Shown: in pieces, positions 21,821 to 34,970 of the stretch
How the letters are laid out: every line of letters begins with the position of its first letter
Position numbering within the stretch: the first letter of the stretch is position 1
Source of the DNA: Gautieria morchelliformis
Taxonomy: Eukaryota > Basidiomycota > Agaricomycetes > Gomphales > Gomphaceae
NCBI GenBank assembly: GCA_015179125.1
Contig: WHVA01000187.1
Span: forward strand, 124,001 to 188,000
DNA: 64,000 bases
Direction of reading: 5' to 3'
Made by a program: the position numbers and the translations under genes
The notes under the pieces: generated by a model
The model's database searches: none
What the model was told of the DNA's origin: nothing
The model's input: the letters and a program-made list of their open reading frames with translations, nothing else

Positions 21821-24733
21821 ATGTCGCGTCCACCTAAAGATACTGTCGACGCAGAGGGCACCCTCCTTCCACCAAGCCCTTCATTCGTGACACACTCCTT
21901 TGTCGTACCAGCTTTGGCACGTCCCCCTATCTCTCATGCATCCTCCTCGTCCTCGTATAATTCCTCCGCGTGCCCCGTTTCATACGAAGTTCATACCATT
22001 GGACGTCGTGGACGTCCGTCTGTCCTCAGGCCGCTGAATCTGACTACTGAATCGACCCCCGATAATCATGGAAACGCCACGAGCAGCACACCAAATCCAT
22101 TTAGCTCTCCTCCCTCCACGCCTGGTGCCTCTGTTCGCAGCTTTGCATCTAGCTCTAGTAATTCCTCCTTGCCCGCCATTCTCCCGCCAGTGCCCCAATC
22201 TCCGCCCCCGATTCCTCCGCGTCCGGCGGATCTCGACCTATATGACGTCCCTTTCGACCCCCGCCCACATCCGTCCACCGTCGTCCACCGCCGCACCCGC
22301 TCCCGCGCCGCCCGGGACCGTGAGCGCTACTCAAAGGGCACCTCGGTGCAGCTCACCCCGCCCACGACAGCCATCGGCGACCGAAACTCCCATCGTGACA
22401 CATTCTCCTCCCCAGCAGTTGTCGCCACCGCCGGGACGCGAACCTTCGCAACGGGCGCAAGCACGCCCTCGACGCGTCCTGGGTCAAGCAAACGTTCTGG
22501 CATTGGGGGGTTATGGGTCACGAATGATGGGCCGGGGGACCAGACGTACAATCTGGACTTTGCGGGCCTCACGGATACGTTGAAGGTAATGCAGGAGCAG
22601 GATCATGGACGGGATGCGCGCTATACGACCGCGTCGTTTAGCTCGATTTCCATACCGTTCTGCGGTGCTGATGGCGGAACGGATACGGATATCGTGTTGC
22701 GTCCGTCGCGGCTGTTGAAAGGCGAGGTGAGTAAGCCGTGGCTGGCACAGAGGGATTGGCGTGTTCGGGCAAGTTGGTGGGTCACAGTCGTGAGTCATCG
22801 CACCAGGGCCTGGTATCGGGAGACTCGACTGACTCGGGATCATAGCTTACAGGGCTCGTTGGAGTTGGCGGAGCCGTTTTGGTCTGCTTGTTTGGATATT
22901 GGAGTGTGCCCATGATCACAAGTCCCTTGTGTCTTGTCATGTCGGATGATTTTGACACTTTCAACACATCCACCTGGCATCACGAAATCGACATGAGTGG
23001 TTTCGGGTGCGTAGCAGCTTCCCCATTCGTTGCCCCTCTGTTTCTATTGTAGACTAAGCACACCCTCCACGCAGCAACGGCGAATTCGAAATGACAACAC
23101 AGTCTCCAAACAACACCTATATCAAAGACGGCATGCTCTATATTGTCCCTACACTTACCTCAGACGTCATCGGCGTCGCAAACGTTTTCGACGCATTCAC
23201 ATACAATATCACTGGCTGTACCAGTGACCCCACCACCAATCCGAACGGTGCGCTTTCTCTTTCTATGCAGTATTCTACATACGTCTGTTGACCCTGACTC
23301 TTGCACACAGCGTGTGGCGCTGTGAGCAACGCTACGGCGGGGACGGTTATCAATCCGGTAATGAGCTCACGGATTACGACACAAAAAAGCTTCAGCATTG
23401 GGTGGGTTCCTCGTTTTCCATCAGCGTCTTCTCACGTGGACTGACCGTGCCCCAGGTACGGAAAGGTTGAGATTCGTGCGAAGATGCCGGTCGGGTGCGT
23501 TATATCCCCGAATATAGGCGTCAATCACTTCCATGCTTACTTGTCCTCTTGGGGTGTTATCTGTGCTGTATTCAGTGATTGGGTACGTCTTCTGGTTCAA
23601 TGAAACCGATTAGTATTATAGCTGACCAATGGCATCTAACAGCTGTGGCCCGCTCTGTGGATGTTGCCTGTCGACAACACATATGGCCCATGGCCTGCCA
23701 GCGGTATTTAACTCCCTAGCCACGTCTCATCGTCTAACTCACAATAAGGTCTTCTGTTCCAGGGGAAATTGATGTGTGTACCATACATGACGCTATATCT
23801 CATAATAGTCATAACGTCTCTCGTTTCATAGCTCGTCGAAGCGCGCGGAAATAGTCCTTCCTACGGATTCCAGTCAGTTTCCAGACCATATCTCATTAGG
23901 TTCGGCCACTAACAAGCGCGGATGGGCCACTTAGAGGTCTCAACTACATCCGTTCGTCGCTGAACTGGGGCCCGACCATTCTGCTCAACCGTGCATTCAA
24001 GACATTCGCATTATGGTTCGACAGACGTGGCTCCTTTGGCAGTGGCTTCCACACGTTCACGATGGAGTGGACGCCAGATTTCCTGTACGTCTATCCATTT
24101 AAGAGAGGGCATGGCCAGTCTGACGTACTTTGTACTACGTAGGAGAGTGTATGTTGACACGAGGATAAGACGCACGCTTGACGTACGGTTCAACACTCCT
24201 TTTTGGGCGCGTGGTGATTTCCCCTCTACGACCACGAATAATTCGGAGACGATACCACTGGTTGATCCATGGGCGGGTAGAGGAAACTCTGCGCCCTTTG
24301 ATCAGCGTGCGTTCTAGCTCTGTGTTTAGGCATCGTTGCAGGAGGATTGCTCATAATATGGGATTCATTATAGAGTTTTTCCTGATCATGAACGTCGCGG
24401 TTGGAGGGCGAGTGTTCCATCTTTCTCGGTAATTACACTACTCATGTCTACCCCAGAACAAACGGCTGGTTCCCCGACAATATCGGCGGCAAACCCTGGG
24501 TGGACGGATCTCGCAGTACGGCACCCCCTGTTATCTTACGAAACTCATTCTGATCAGGCCTGTAGCTGCTATGCGCGACTTTGCGGAAGCGCAGGATCAG
24601 TGGTACCCAACGTGGCCTGCGAACCCCGATGAGCGCGGCATGGTAATGTGAGCGGCATGCCCTTTTTTTCACGCACATCTATCTGAATCGGCGGCTATGC
24701 AGTGACTATGTAAAAATGTGGCAATTATGCTAG
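21821..24733 (+). CDS. KRE6: Kre6/Skn1-type beta-glucan synthesis-associated protein (GH16)
   Basis: This is a type II membrane protein of the secretory pathway needed for cell-wall beta-1,6-glucan. Exon 1 (ATG 21821) encodes a long Ser/Pro-rich cytoplasmic tail and KPWLAQRDWRVRASWW. After an intron the membrane span GLVGVGGAVLVCLFGYW follows, then CLVMSDDFDTFNTSTWHHEIDMSGFG. Later exons give NGEFEMTT, NPVMSSRITTKKSFSIGYGKVE, WPALWMLP and the GH16 signature GEIDLVEARG (ExDxxE, split by an intron). They continue with TFTMEWTPDFL, FFLIMNVAVGG and QWYPTWP. The last exon ends DYVKMWQLC before TAG 24731-24733; choosing a GTGAGC donor at about 24649 gives this conserved tail. All family hallmarks are present, so it is probably functional. 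Intron count about 11, joined by eye. Confidence 0.92.
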
Positions 24734-25784
24734 GTGATAGAAAAGGCGAGACGATGGTTCACGGTGTCTTCTGCTTTGGACAATTGGTTTGATTGATGTC
24801 GGTGATACCCACCTCCCTGCGTATTCTTATATTTGTAGCTGCCTGCTCACGAATGGGCTAGAAATACTAGCTCACGACTACCCATAATTATAATATTTTG
24901 TCACGTCCCCGATGGTAAAGTAAACGCTTAGTACTGTTTCGACCAGGATCGACAGTATCTGTGCCGACAAGTAGGCACAGACTGGTGCACAGGATGCACT
25001 GTTTCATGCAACGATCCTGTGCATATTGTTACGATCCGCCGCAGGCCATCGTACGGTAAAGTATTCACATCACACCACCTCCTGGATCCTCTCCAACGTC
25101 ACACAAATACCATCCTCACGACTGAGGCTAGCCTCCCCATGCAGCTTCAGCTTGACTCCAACTCTGACCCTTGGCATTCCGTGTCAGAGTCCAGCTTAGT
25201 GAGTCGAGGGGGCGTACACTATCTGTTTTACTCATGAAAAGCACATGTCTTTCTTCAATCTATTCCTTTTGGTTGGTTTCTCCGCGCTCGCTAGCTTGAA
25301 TGAGCTTTGCAGGGATAAAGTTTGTTTAGGGAAGTTCTAGTTGAGTCTTTAGGCTGCTGCACCCGACTTCGACTTCAAACGACTTCCCCGCCTTCCGGAC
25401 CATATGCTCATCCTGCTTCAAGAAATAATCCATGCCGCTGTACATACTTGATATGTAAGGGGATCCGAATGGCTCCAGATTAAATATTAATATGCATCCA
25501 TTTACAGAGTTGGTTCGCACGGAGCAGCTTGGGCCCATATCAGACAAGTCGATTCGTGAAACTGGAAATGAGCATGAGGCCAAGGTGGCACAAGCTGCTA
25601 TTAATGTGATATGTAGGATCGACTGTGGCCAAAAGGAGACCAGGGTGCCAGGATCTAGTAGCATTGCCGCAACGGTGGCCATAGATGGGGATCCCGAAGA
25701 TACATTGATGTAGAGCCGCGCATATGATTGAATCTGAGGCAAAAGTATATACATCATTTCTATGCGTCGCCAAAGAAGAAGAAA
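24734..25784. other. Intergenic region between convergent KRE6-like and P450 genes
   Basis: This is the shared 3' side of two convergent genes. A 9-bp inverted repeat GCACAGGAT / ATCCTGTGC (24987-24995, 25014-25022) could form a hairpin. A 73-codon plus-strand ORF at 25492-25713 has a charged, protein-like composition but no recognised motif and no clear partner exons. No gene is claimed. Confidence 0.45.
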
Positions 25785-28186
25785 TCAGCTTGAAATTGGT
25801 GTAATCGTTAATGGAAGTTCCACGCTGCGCGAGCTTGAGCCTTTGACCCTGAATAACAAAGAAATTAACAGGGTTTGCTTCTGCTCAAATCTGACTCACA
25901 AGGGCGACATGAGACCAGTAGCCCCTCTGATGATTTCGATATTTCCCGGAGGTGGGGAAAATTCGAGGTTCTCAAGTAATTCAATCAGGATGGCTTGCAT
26001 CTCTATCAAACTGAAATAGCGTTAGAAAACTTATGCATCGCTCAATAAACATACGCAAATCTCCATCTGTGCGAAGTCAGCGACGGGCTTGGCCCGGACG
26101 GTGGGACTCACCCAATACAACTACGTTGACCACTGCTGAAGGTTGCACTGTAGGGGTGTTAGCGGTGAGCCACGGAACGACGATGCATCGTACAGGTTAG
26201 CGAAGACGCCCAGGCCGGTCTTCTGGTTGCCCACAACCCCTTCAAGGAACCGTTCCGGTCGCCACTGATCAGCGTCATTACCCCAGAGGGATTTAAGCCT
26301 ACAGATGTAGCTTATCGCATGATTTCAAAAAAGTCAGATAACCGCCTACCTGTTATATCCAGAAATGGAAATGTTGATGTGCTGCCCTTTGCTCACAGGA
26401 ATGCTGGTGATTGTTTCCCCTGTCCTCGTTTTCAGAGGTATCGCGAGCGGAATCACTTCATCCCGACCAGCCGAACGTAGGATCGAGCTGACGATAGGGT
26501 AGTACCGCAGGGTCTCCTATCCAAGGAGAGACTTGTGACTCGAAGGGATAACAGGAAGTAAGTAAAAGTTAACCTTCATCAACGCAAGAAGATACGGCAT
26601 GGAATCAAGATCTGCCACGGACAGTTCACGATCTCCCCGCTGCGATGCCTGTGCCCGAGTTGCCTTGATTTCTTCGCGGATTTTGGTTTGGAAGTCGGGA
26701 TGCCTAGAAAGTTCGTAGAGTGCCCAGGTAGTCGTCGAAGCCGTTGTCTCGTGTCCTGCCAGGAACAGCGTACTAGTCAAGAGATATTTAACAAGTCTCA
26801 CGATACAGCAGAGGAATATTCACGTGAGTTGGGCCAAGATCTCCTCATTGTTGAGCTTCGACTTTGGGTCCTCGGATAGGTTCGCCTTAACTGAAACAGG
26901 GTTAGTGTAAACTGGGCATGCGAGCGATATGCATTTACTGAGGAGGCTCATGACATCCTTGGATCCATCTTTAGCAGCCTCTGCGTAGGATGTCCCCTGT
27001 CGATCTACAAGTCTCTGAGCCACTCCCCGTGCTATTTTCATGTAACTGTGCCATCGCCGCATTCCTTTAGTCGGAACACTCTGAGCCAGAGTCACCAGCC
27101 ACTGGGGGAGTAGACCAATGAAGGCTTCATAAACGAATGATGAATCTGAGCGATTCAGGTTTGTATCTACACTGAGGATATGATGAGCACTACTGCAATG
27201 GCAAGAGTGAAACCTGGAAACGAACAACAGGTTGTTATACGCATTGGAAAGTTTATTGTCAGATCCCTCGTCAATCGCTCCAAATTGATAGTCGAATGCG
27301 GCTACAAAACAGCATAGTCAATATCATATGTCCTGTATTACCGGCTTTCTCACCAATTCCAATAGCATCCAGAGTCGTGCGAGCGAGCCACGAAGGGATG
27401 TCAACAACAGCAGACGACCCCCCGTTCTCATGCACGTACTGCTTCAGTTTGGTTATGGTCTACACGCGCGTTAGGTTTAATGAGAGCCAGAGATGGGTGA
27501 GTCGCATACTCTTTGTGCAGTGTGGTGAAAGAGAGGAAGAAAACCTCTGAGTGCGCTATAAGAAAACGCTGGATTCATTATCTTCCTGTGGCGCGAATGT
27601 TGCGCCCCTGCACAAGTGATAAGACCGCGCTCACGGGATACAGTACTAAACACAACCTTCAGCCCATACGATCCCCTTTCCGACATTGAGTGAAATGGTT
27701 GCGCGGGTCTCCGGAGGCTTGGGAAAGTGGTACGCAGAGGTATTGAGAATATATTGCAGTGCCTGCATATTGTCAACGTTCCACAAGATACAAACGTGCT
27801 GCGGTTAAAGACCTTGGGATCTGTAAGAAATAGTGTTTCCCTCTAGCCATGTGACCGCAGTCAGCGCGATATTCATAGCATGGCATAATAGCTGTACTCA
27901 ACTCCAAATGTTCTTTTGGTACATACGGCAGTGCCATACTCTTGCGTCCATGCGAAGTCAGCCTCGCCTAGCTCATTTGGCCTCAACAATTCTGGTATAT
28001 TTCCTTAGCATCATGTTCAGTGCAACTTAGCAGCTTATGAAATTGCAGAACATTATACCAACGAGCCATGAGCCAGGCGGAGGTCCCGGGAGGAATGCAA
28101 TAGAGCCAGAGCGAAAGCGACGGAGTAACAAACCACATAAAAAGACTACAGCCAGCAATGGCGCTGTTAAAACGTAGAGAGACATC
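25785..28186 (-). CDS. Cytochrome P450 monooxygenase
   Basis: This is a haem-thiolate monooxygenase, membrane-anchored and fed by a P450 reductase. ATG at 28186-28184 starts an anchor (YVLTAPLLAVVFLCGLLL) and a proline hinge FLPGPPPGSW. Spliced exons then give PNELGEADFAWTQEYGTA, the C-helix HRKIMNPAFSY and the I-helix LAGHETTAST (about 26760). The K-helix ETLRYYP follows, then WRPERFLEG and the haem motif FSSGQRSCIG (about 26130; invariant Cys present), then WRFA. The C-terminus is MSPLVKGSSSRSVELPL with stop TGA at 25787-25785. About nine short introns were inferred by eye. The ExxR, PERF and Cys motifs are intact, so it is likely functional. The CYP family cannot be named from sequence alone. 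It is one of the microsomal fungal P450s often used for detoxification or secondary metabolism; no biosynthetic partners are in the window. Confidence 0.92.
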
Positions 28187-28975
28187 CTCGTTTGGACCTG
28201 CTCAAGTTTTGCTCTGCACGATCCACCAGTATTTATGACGGTCGCCCCAGCAGGGGTTTCGCCTGTAGTGTAATCTCTTGTTATTCAACAAGCGGCAAAA
28301 TTGCCCGGTTCCTAAATATGCTGACGCATTGAAATAATCATCGATGACCGTTCATTTGAACATGGAAATATTGCACGAGCGTGCCAGCGGAGGTACTACT
28401 TGTGCGGCTGTGCCGTTCACGTTGGACACCTGGTGCAAAAGGGACAATGCGTCGTCACCTCAGCGTCCTTGGATGACATTTCGGCTACATCATTTTCGTT
28501 CCGTTCACCACGTCGCATAGTGTGTAATTCGATATCTGAATTCCTATATTCGTCCGACCGTCGCACTAGGTTTTGGGGGTTTTCGCTTGGAAGTGCATTA
28601 GAAGCCACAATCTTGAGAAGTCGATAAAAGTTGTTTTTCAGGAATGTCGGATAGTAGCCGAAATAAAACTGCAAAACATCCGCAGCTGATGGTGTGCATG
28701 TTCAGGCGTGCTAACTGTAATTCGATTGCCGCCACTGGTTAGAGTGATAGCTTCGGATACATTCCTCGTAGAACACCTGGCCTCGCATAGCCACGATTCA
28801 CGAAAACAGCATACCTATGATTATTTAGTGACCGGGACTCGATGACAAAAAAACCTCGTGTTTCTTAAGCTTTCCAGCAGTCCCAGCATATTGAACGAGA
28901 TCGATTGCCGCCGAGGGAGCAAATTGAATTCAACTGGTGAAACGAAAGGAAAAGACGGTATTAGTTTATAGTATA
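28187..28975. promoter_or_regulatory. P450 upstream region up to the Helitron A end
   Basis: It includes the presumed P450 promoter (minus). Short ORFs at 28400-28674 on both strands have no recognised domain. No repeat edge other than the Helitron end at 28976 was seen. Confidence 0.4.
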
Positions 28976-29101
28976 CTAGCCAATAGACCTGCTTCGCACC
29001 GGGTTATTTAGGGTTAACATTGCACATGGGTAGTTAATAGAATCAAAGAATTATTTGGTGAAATGAAACTACATACATTAAATACAAATGGAAATACATA
29101 T

Positions 29102-32100
29102 TTAATCAGGCTTCAGCAACACTTCTTTGTATACAATATTAGAAGTTTTGTTCCCCTCCCCTAAAAGAATATGGACTCTGTTCCAATTAGTGCCTCTTGA
29201 CACTGCAACATACAACTGTCCATGTGAAAATACCACGTATCGCAAGTCTATGCCTACCGTGCCATGAGACTGCCCTTGAGACTTGTTGATAGTCATGGCA
29301 AAGGCCAGCCTGACAGGAAACTGGCGACGCTGGAGCTCAAATGGCAATTGGTCTGAGGTGGGTGTCACTGTAATCCTAGGGATAAATGCAGTCTCTCCTG
29401 CAAATGGTCCTGAAATGATCCTCACAAAGAGTACCCTGTTGGTCATATTGATGAGACGCAACCTTGTACCATTGCAGAGTCCACGACCAAGGTCAATATT
29501 CCGAAGAAGCATGAGTACCACTCCAGGTTTAAGCCTGAGTTGAGATGGAGGAAGCCCACCCATGTTGAGTGAGTTGAGATACTCCACAGGATACACATTG
29601 CCATCTTCATTTCCTTTGACTGAGTCTGCACTGGGATCGAGACGCTCCTCCCCAGGGAATACATTGAGCACCCCAGCATTAATCTCATCCATTTCCATAT
29701 TGCGAGGGCAAAGGATGGCACGTTCCAAAAAGTATTTGTCTTGGAGTGCCTCCCCAGTACCAATGTTAGGATAGATAGCTGCAATGAGATCTGAGACCTG
29801 TGGTCCAGAGATCATGTGCTGAGGAAGTGTCAATGAATTGTCCAAAGGGAGATCCTTTCCCTGACCAACATCAGAGAGCCACTGAGCAAATTGTTCACTC
29901 TGGGGATCATGAGGGTCGACTCGCATATTTTGAGTAAGATGGAGGACCTTGACATGATGCCACAAAGGAGATCTTTGGATAGAAGCACCCACAATCTCCT
30001 CCTTGTTACCTCGAGGAACGACAGGCAGAGTTTGCTGGAAATCTCCACCCCAAGCCACAGTAATACCACCAAATGGACGATCTGGACACTCTAGGACATC
30101 CCTGCAGGTTCTGTCGACAGCTTCAACTACATGACGATGCTGCATAGGCACCTCATCCCATATGATCAAATGGACCTGCTTGAGAAGTTCTGCCAATGGT
30201 GAGCCTCTTTTGATGTCACATAGAGAACCCTCATGAATCAGAATTGGAATCTTGAGCATAGCATGTGATTTTCTGCCCCCAATCAGAAGCAATGCTGCAA
30301 TTCCTGAAGATGCAATGCATAGGACAATAAGACCCCTTCCTCTGATAGAATGAGCCAGGGTGTTCCAGGTAAAAGTTTTGCCTGTACCACCAGGGCCATT
30401 GACAAAGAACAGAAGACCCTCTCCATATATGGCTGAATGGAGGATCTCATCATGGACACGCCTCTGTTCTGCATTAAGCTTGTCAATATTGGTGGCGGCT
30501 TTTTCCAGCTCTGTATCTGGGTCATAGTCCCGCTGCTCAGCTATCCAACGGTTCCCTACCAATCCCTCCCAGTGCCCCATTATCTGTGGCATATCTGGGA
30601 ACTCATCCAGAGACTTCCCCCCCTGACGTATGATCTTGTCAATGAGAAAGAGACCAAAGTCATAGATTTGATCATTGGTAGGATGGTGAATGCCATGCCT
30701 ATTTTGAAGCTGATACTCCAGGTCATCACAAATACGCTCCTGAAACTCCTCCCAGATTTGAGCAGGCCGAGCAGGGTTACACCGAAGGAGAATAGTGACA
30801 AATAACCTCCTGAGCTGGAAACCTGTTTGTATATGTGCAGCCTCCTGAGGACACCGTGTCCACTCTGAATCATCTTCTAACAGGCCCCTTGCCAGGCATG
30901 CAGCCTTGTAAGTAGGACAAAGGTCACCATCAAATGATCTAAGCTCCTCAAATGACGTTGCACCTCTGACAACTGTAAGGAGGGTTCGCAAGTAAAAGCG
31001 CTCTCCAGAGGCTGGACTTGCAAAATGAAGGCGACGGAGACTGAAACCCCGCTGGCGAGGTTGCCACCGCTTGGCTCGCTTTTTCCAAACATAATGCTCA
31101 GGAAATTCCACATAGAGTAGTTCACGCGGCTCAGGATATCTGTCATTGGCTTCAAAATAGGCCATGAGCATGGTCTTAGCATCCGCTGCCCTCTGCAAAG
31201 CCATGCCTGGATCGATATGAGGATCAAATATCACATTGTGCTGGCCTGGCAAATGGACTGGAAGTGCCATGACAGGAGGGACCTGAACATGCATTTTATA
31301 TTCCAGCAGTCTCCAAGCACCTTCATGTGAGCTGACATAGCGTGCATCGAGGTACTGTTTAACCTCATCCCTCTCCTTATTAATGGTCATTGTGGTCCTG
31401 TCAGGCCCCTTGTACATATACTTGTGAATGTACTTGATAGAGCGCACATTGAAAGTGGGTTCCACATTAATATGGCATTCAAATTCCAAGAGGAGGGTGG
31501 GACAATAGGGAACCACGTCGCGGTTGTCCATGATGTTGCCTCTGACATTATGCTGTCTGCCATCATTAGGACGGCGATACTGTGGATAGCCATCTTCAGT
31601 GACAGATGTCACCTCACGAAATTCCTTTGGGAAATGTTTAGAACACTTGCCCTCTGTCATGCAAGAAGCCCGAGGACGTGCTTGTCCACAGGGGCCATGA
31701 GTCATTAGATCACAAACTAATTTGTAGAGCCTTGGATGCTCTTGCTGATCAGGAAAGATGCCCAAACCAAAGCATCCACAGCTTCTGGTGTCCTGATCTT
31801 ATCCTCCTCTTTAAACCATATAAGAAGGTGCATATGAGGGAGCCCCCGCTTCTGGAATTCGATCACATGGACACGTGCAACTGTGCGACCAAGGATACCA
31901 TCCTTCATGATACCTTTGATCAATTGCTCCTTCTTGAGATGAAAAACCCTTGCAACCAAGTCAGGACGATCACTGGGAGTCTGGCCTGGCTTGAGAGCAT
32001 CTTTGATTTCTTTCCACTGGGGGTTTGCTGTCATTGTCACAAAGACATCTGCTGGACCATGCTTCCTAGTGATTGCCATTGAATTTTGAAAATTCTTGTT

Positions 32101-34014
32101 CATATCCCTGGCGCTCCCAGTAAATGTAGCAGGCAAGATGACCTTTTGTCCCAAGTTAGCTGGATTGGCCTGATTGTCCTCAGGTCCAAATGTATCAATC
32201 ATCTGATTGTAGACCTCAGCTCGCAGCTCATGTTGATGGTATTTGATCCAATTTAGCTTCTGCTGTTCAGTCACTGCCCAAGCATCCACAATGTATTGCT
32301 GAAAGAGCTTGCCAGCCAGGAAGAGACTTTCAGCTTCACCCTCCCTTGGAAAAAAACGATAACGATAGTATTTTGACATGGTCACACGCCTGTCACTTGA
32401 AGGGTCCTCCTCCTCCTCCTCCTCCTGGCCTTGTCGTGGAAGAGCTTGGTCTATCCGTGGAATGTCCCAATCCCAGCCTGATTCGCCTCTGGGAAAGAGA
32501 AGGACATAGTGTAGTGGCGCATACAAAGCATGTTCGGCCTGAATTCGTCGCAGTTCTCCACCTCTAAGCTGAATGACAATCTCTCTAGTGCCTCCAGGCA
32601 CACCTTCTCCAGGGAGTACAATGGCAATCTCATCCGCTGTAGGAATATTATATCTTCTCTGGTCTGTATGTGCTCTGTAGGTGAGTCTGGCCTCCACAGT
32701 CAACCTATCTGGCTGGTTCCTAAGCCTTTCCATCGCCTGCTGATAGATTGGAACCAATGGATTGTGAGCCTGCATCATTTCCTGGAGGTCACTTAAAACA
32801 TCTGAATCCAAAGGATCAAAACTGTTATTGGCCTCCCTACGTCGCAAAGCCTCTGCTGGATCATAAAAGTAGAGCTGCGCATAGCTGGGTGCCCTATCCT
32901 GACCCTGAGTAGGAAGAAGAGTGCCATGAATATGATAGAGGCCTCCCTGAATTTTGAAGACATATGGCCCAGGTCTATTCACAACCGTGTCATCTATGTT
33001 CACTCCCACAGAGACGAATGCCAGTGCAGCATTATAGTTCCGAATCTTTTCCCTAAACTGTTTGCCATGCCTGTCTTGGCTGACCAAAAGAGTCTTTAGT
33101 GGTTCTGGAGGTTCCATCAACAATTCAAGGTGTATCTGGCCCTTTGAGCAACATATACCAAATTTGGGCTCAGCAATGGTAGAGTCAGACAGACGCTCTG
33201 CCTTCCAATGCCATGCTTTACATTTCGGACATTTGTCATCCATAGCACCAAGGTCATGAGGTGCAATCTGTTGTTCAATCAAAGGGCGACGTGCTAGCGG
33301 AAGGGTTCTTGAAGGCATTGGTGGAGGCGGTGGAAGTGGAGGGGGCTGAGGAGGAGCAGGTGGATGCAGAGGGTGTGGAGACACAGGGGGCACAGGGGCA
33401 ACAGGAGGCACAGGTTGTTGTGGAGCAGGCTGATGAGGCAGTGGAAGTGGAGGGGCCCGAGGATGAGCAGGTGGATGTGGAGGCTGTGGAAGCACAGGTC
33501 GTTGTGGTGCAGGTTGCTGCTGGAGTGGCATTTGATTTGGGAGAGGTTCAGGGTTTGGATTCAATGCCTGTGCACGTCGTCGTGGCCATCCTCGTTGTGG
33601 CAGAGGCATAGGATTGATATTAGCAGCCTGGGCCCGCAACAGAGCTACAGCTGCAGAGCCTATAGGGACAGGAGGAGGAGGTGCTGCCTGGGCCTGTCTT
33701 TGACGCACAGGTGCAAGAGGCATATCAGCTAACTGTTCCTGTATGGCACGTACAGCATCCCGAGGACTTAGATCAGGTGGAATGGCATTTGAAGGTCCAG
33801 CCACAGGAGGCCAAGGAATTGCATTGTCCTGAGGGAGTAGAGGTCGAGGAAATGGCTGAGGAGGTGAAGGGTCAGGATTTGAAGACGTTCTTCAGCTGCA
33901 GCGAGAACCCTATCCCGACGACGCATAGAAGGGGACGTCATTGGCAAGCGCCACTGACGCTCCAGAGCACGCTCCTCCTGCCTATCACGCTCTGGTGTAG
34001 AGGGCTCCCTTGAA
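29102..34014 (-). pseudogene. RepHel protein of Helitron A (Rep nickase plus PIF1-like helicase)
   Basis: The product would nick, unwind and transfer the element. The N-terminus is proline-rich. A cysteine cluster follows (KCPKCKAWHW, then ICCSKG). The Rep domain has the HUH motif (GLPHMHLLIWF, near 31835) and the tyrosine motif YIHKYMYKG (near 31420). The helicase has Walker A GPGGTGKTFTW, Walker B IIWDEVPMQHRH, WGGDFQQTLP, RLKPGVVLMLLRN, TINKSQGQS and AVSRGTNW. It lies in three frames. The N-terminal segment (34014 to about 33880, SREPSTPERDRQEER) needs one shift. The Rep part (to 31717) and the helicase part (from about 31765) need another. The upstream end resembles a splice acceptor (..TTCAAG before GGAGCC), so a small 5' exon is possible. 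Confidence 0.93.
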
Positions 34015-34019
34015 TTACA

Positions 34020-34970
34020 GTCAGTTTCAAATCAAGCCAATATATATATATATAATATAAAGGATACTCACATTTTCACAATGACTGTAGCTCACGGCCA
34101 ACAATAGGGGATACCAGGGAGGCAGTCAATGTCCACCTAAACCATCTAAACCTAATGTGTGCCACCAAACCAATCCCAGTTCACAGACCACACTGGCTAT
34201 CAGAGTTATAACTCTGGCCGGAATCAAACTGCAATGCAAGCTCCCACTGCACAATCCAACCAACCAACCACCCAACCAAACAAATCCACCACAGATACCA
34301 GTGAGGTGGTCAATCCACCTCAATCCAATGTGCACCACCAAACCAATCCTAGTCCACAGACCACACTGGAGTTGTAACTCTGGCCAGAATCAAACTGCAA
34401 TGCAGTAGAGTATGCCAGTCCACGATACAACGAACTGACCACACCAACTGCTCTAGGAAGGTCAGAGATTAGCACAGCACAGAGCATGCCAAAAACCAAG
34501 GAGAGAATCTAAAACATTAGCTTGAAAATCCAACATATGCATTGCAAAACCTTACCAAATAGCTGCAGGGCTTTACTGAAAGAAATAGCAAATCAGTCAG
34601 GGACCAAGCCCAAATAGGCCCCAAAAAGGCAAATTTCCATGAGAATATGACCATACCTAAGGAATGACAGACTGAAGAACAGATCTGGCATAAAGAAGTC
34701 AAATTGTGGCTGAAAAAGCGATATAAAACAACAAAAAATACCAGAAGGAAACAACTATAATTACCAGAGGGATTGCAGATATAAATACTTAAAATAGCAA
34801 ATACAGTAGCATAACACTCACCAGAATGGGGGAGCAATAGCCAGGTAGGATGGGCAGTAGTTACAGGACCAAAGTCAACTGCAAAGAGCCTAAAAAATGC
34901 CAAAAGAAGCGAAAATATAAGAAATAAAAACATGACAAAAATAAAGAAAGGCAGATACAGTAGCATAAAA
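34020..34970 (-). repeat. Helitron A 5' leader with duplicated segments
   Basis: This is non-coding leader sequence. A (TA)n run lies at about 34041-34056. A segment with CCACCAAACCAATCCCAGTTCACAG occurs twice (34157-34245 and 34329-34405, diverged), so it is an old tandem duplication. No gene is supported. Confidence 0.6.

Noticed and set aside
22068-22583. Alternative ORFs overlapping the first Kre6-like exon
   Set aside because: They are shadows of a Ser/Pro-rich exon; only the 21821 frame leads into the conserved membrane span and GH16 domain.
24987-25022. Hairpin as a transcription terminator
   Set aside because: Eukaryotic genes do not use this type of terminator, and one 9-bp inverted repeat is weak evidence.
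25326-25757. 143-codon minus ORF downstream of the P450
   Set aside because: It lies beyond the P450 stop (25785), has no recognised motif and overlaps a plus-strand ORF of equal plausibility.
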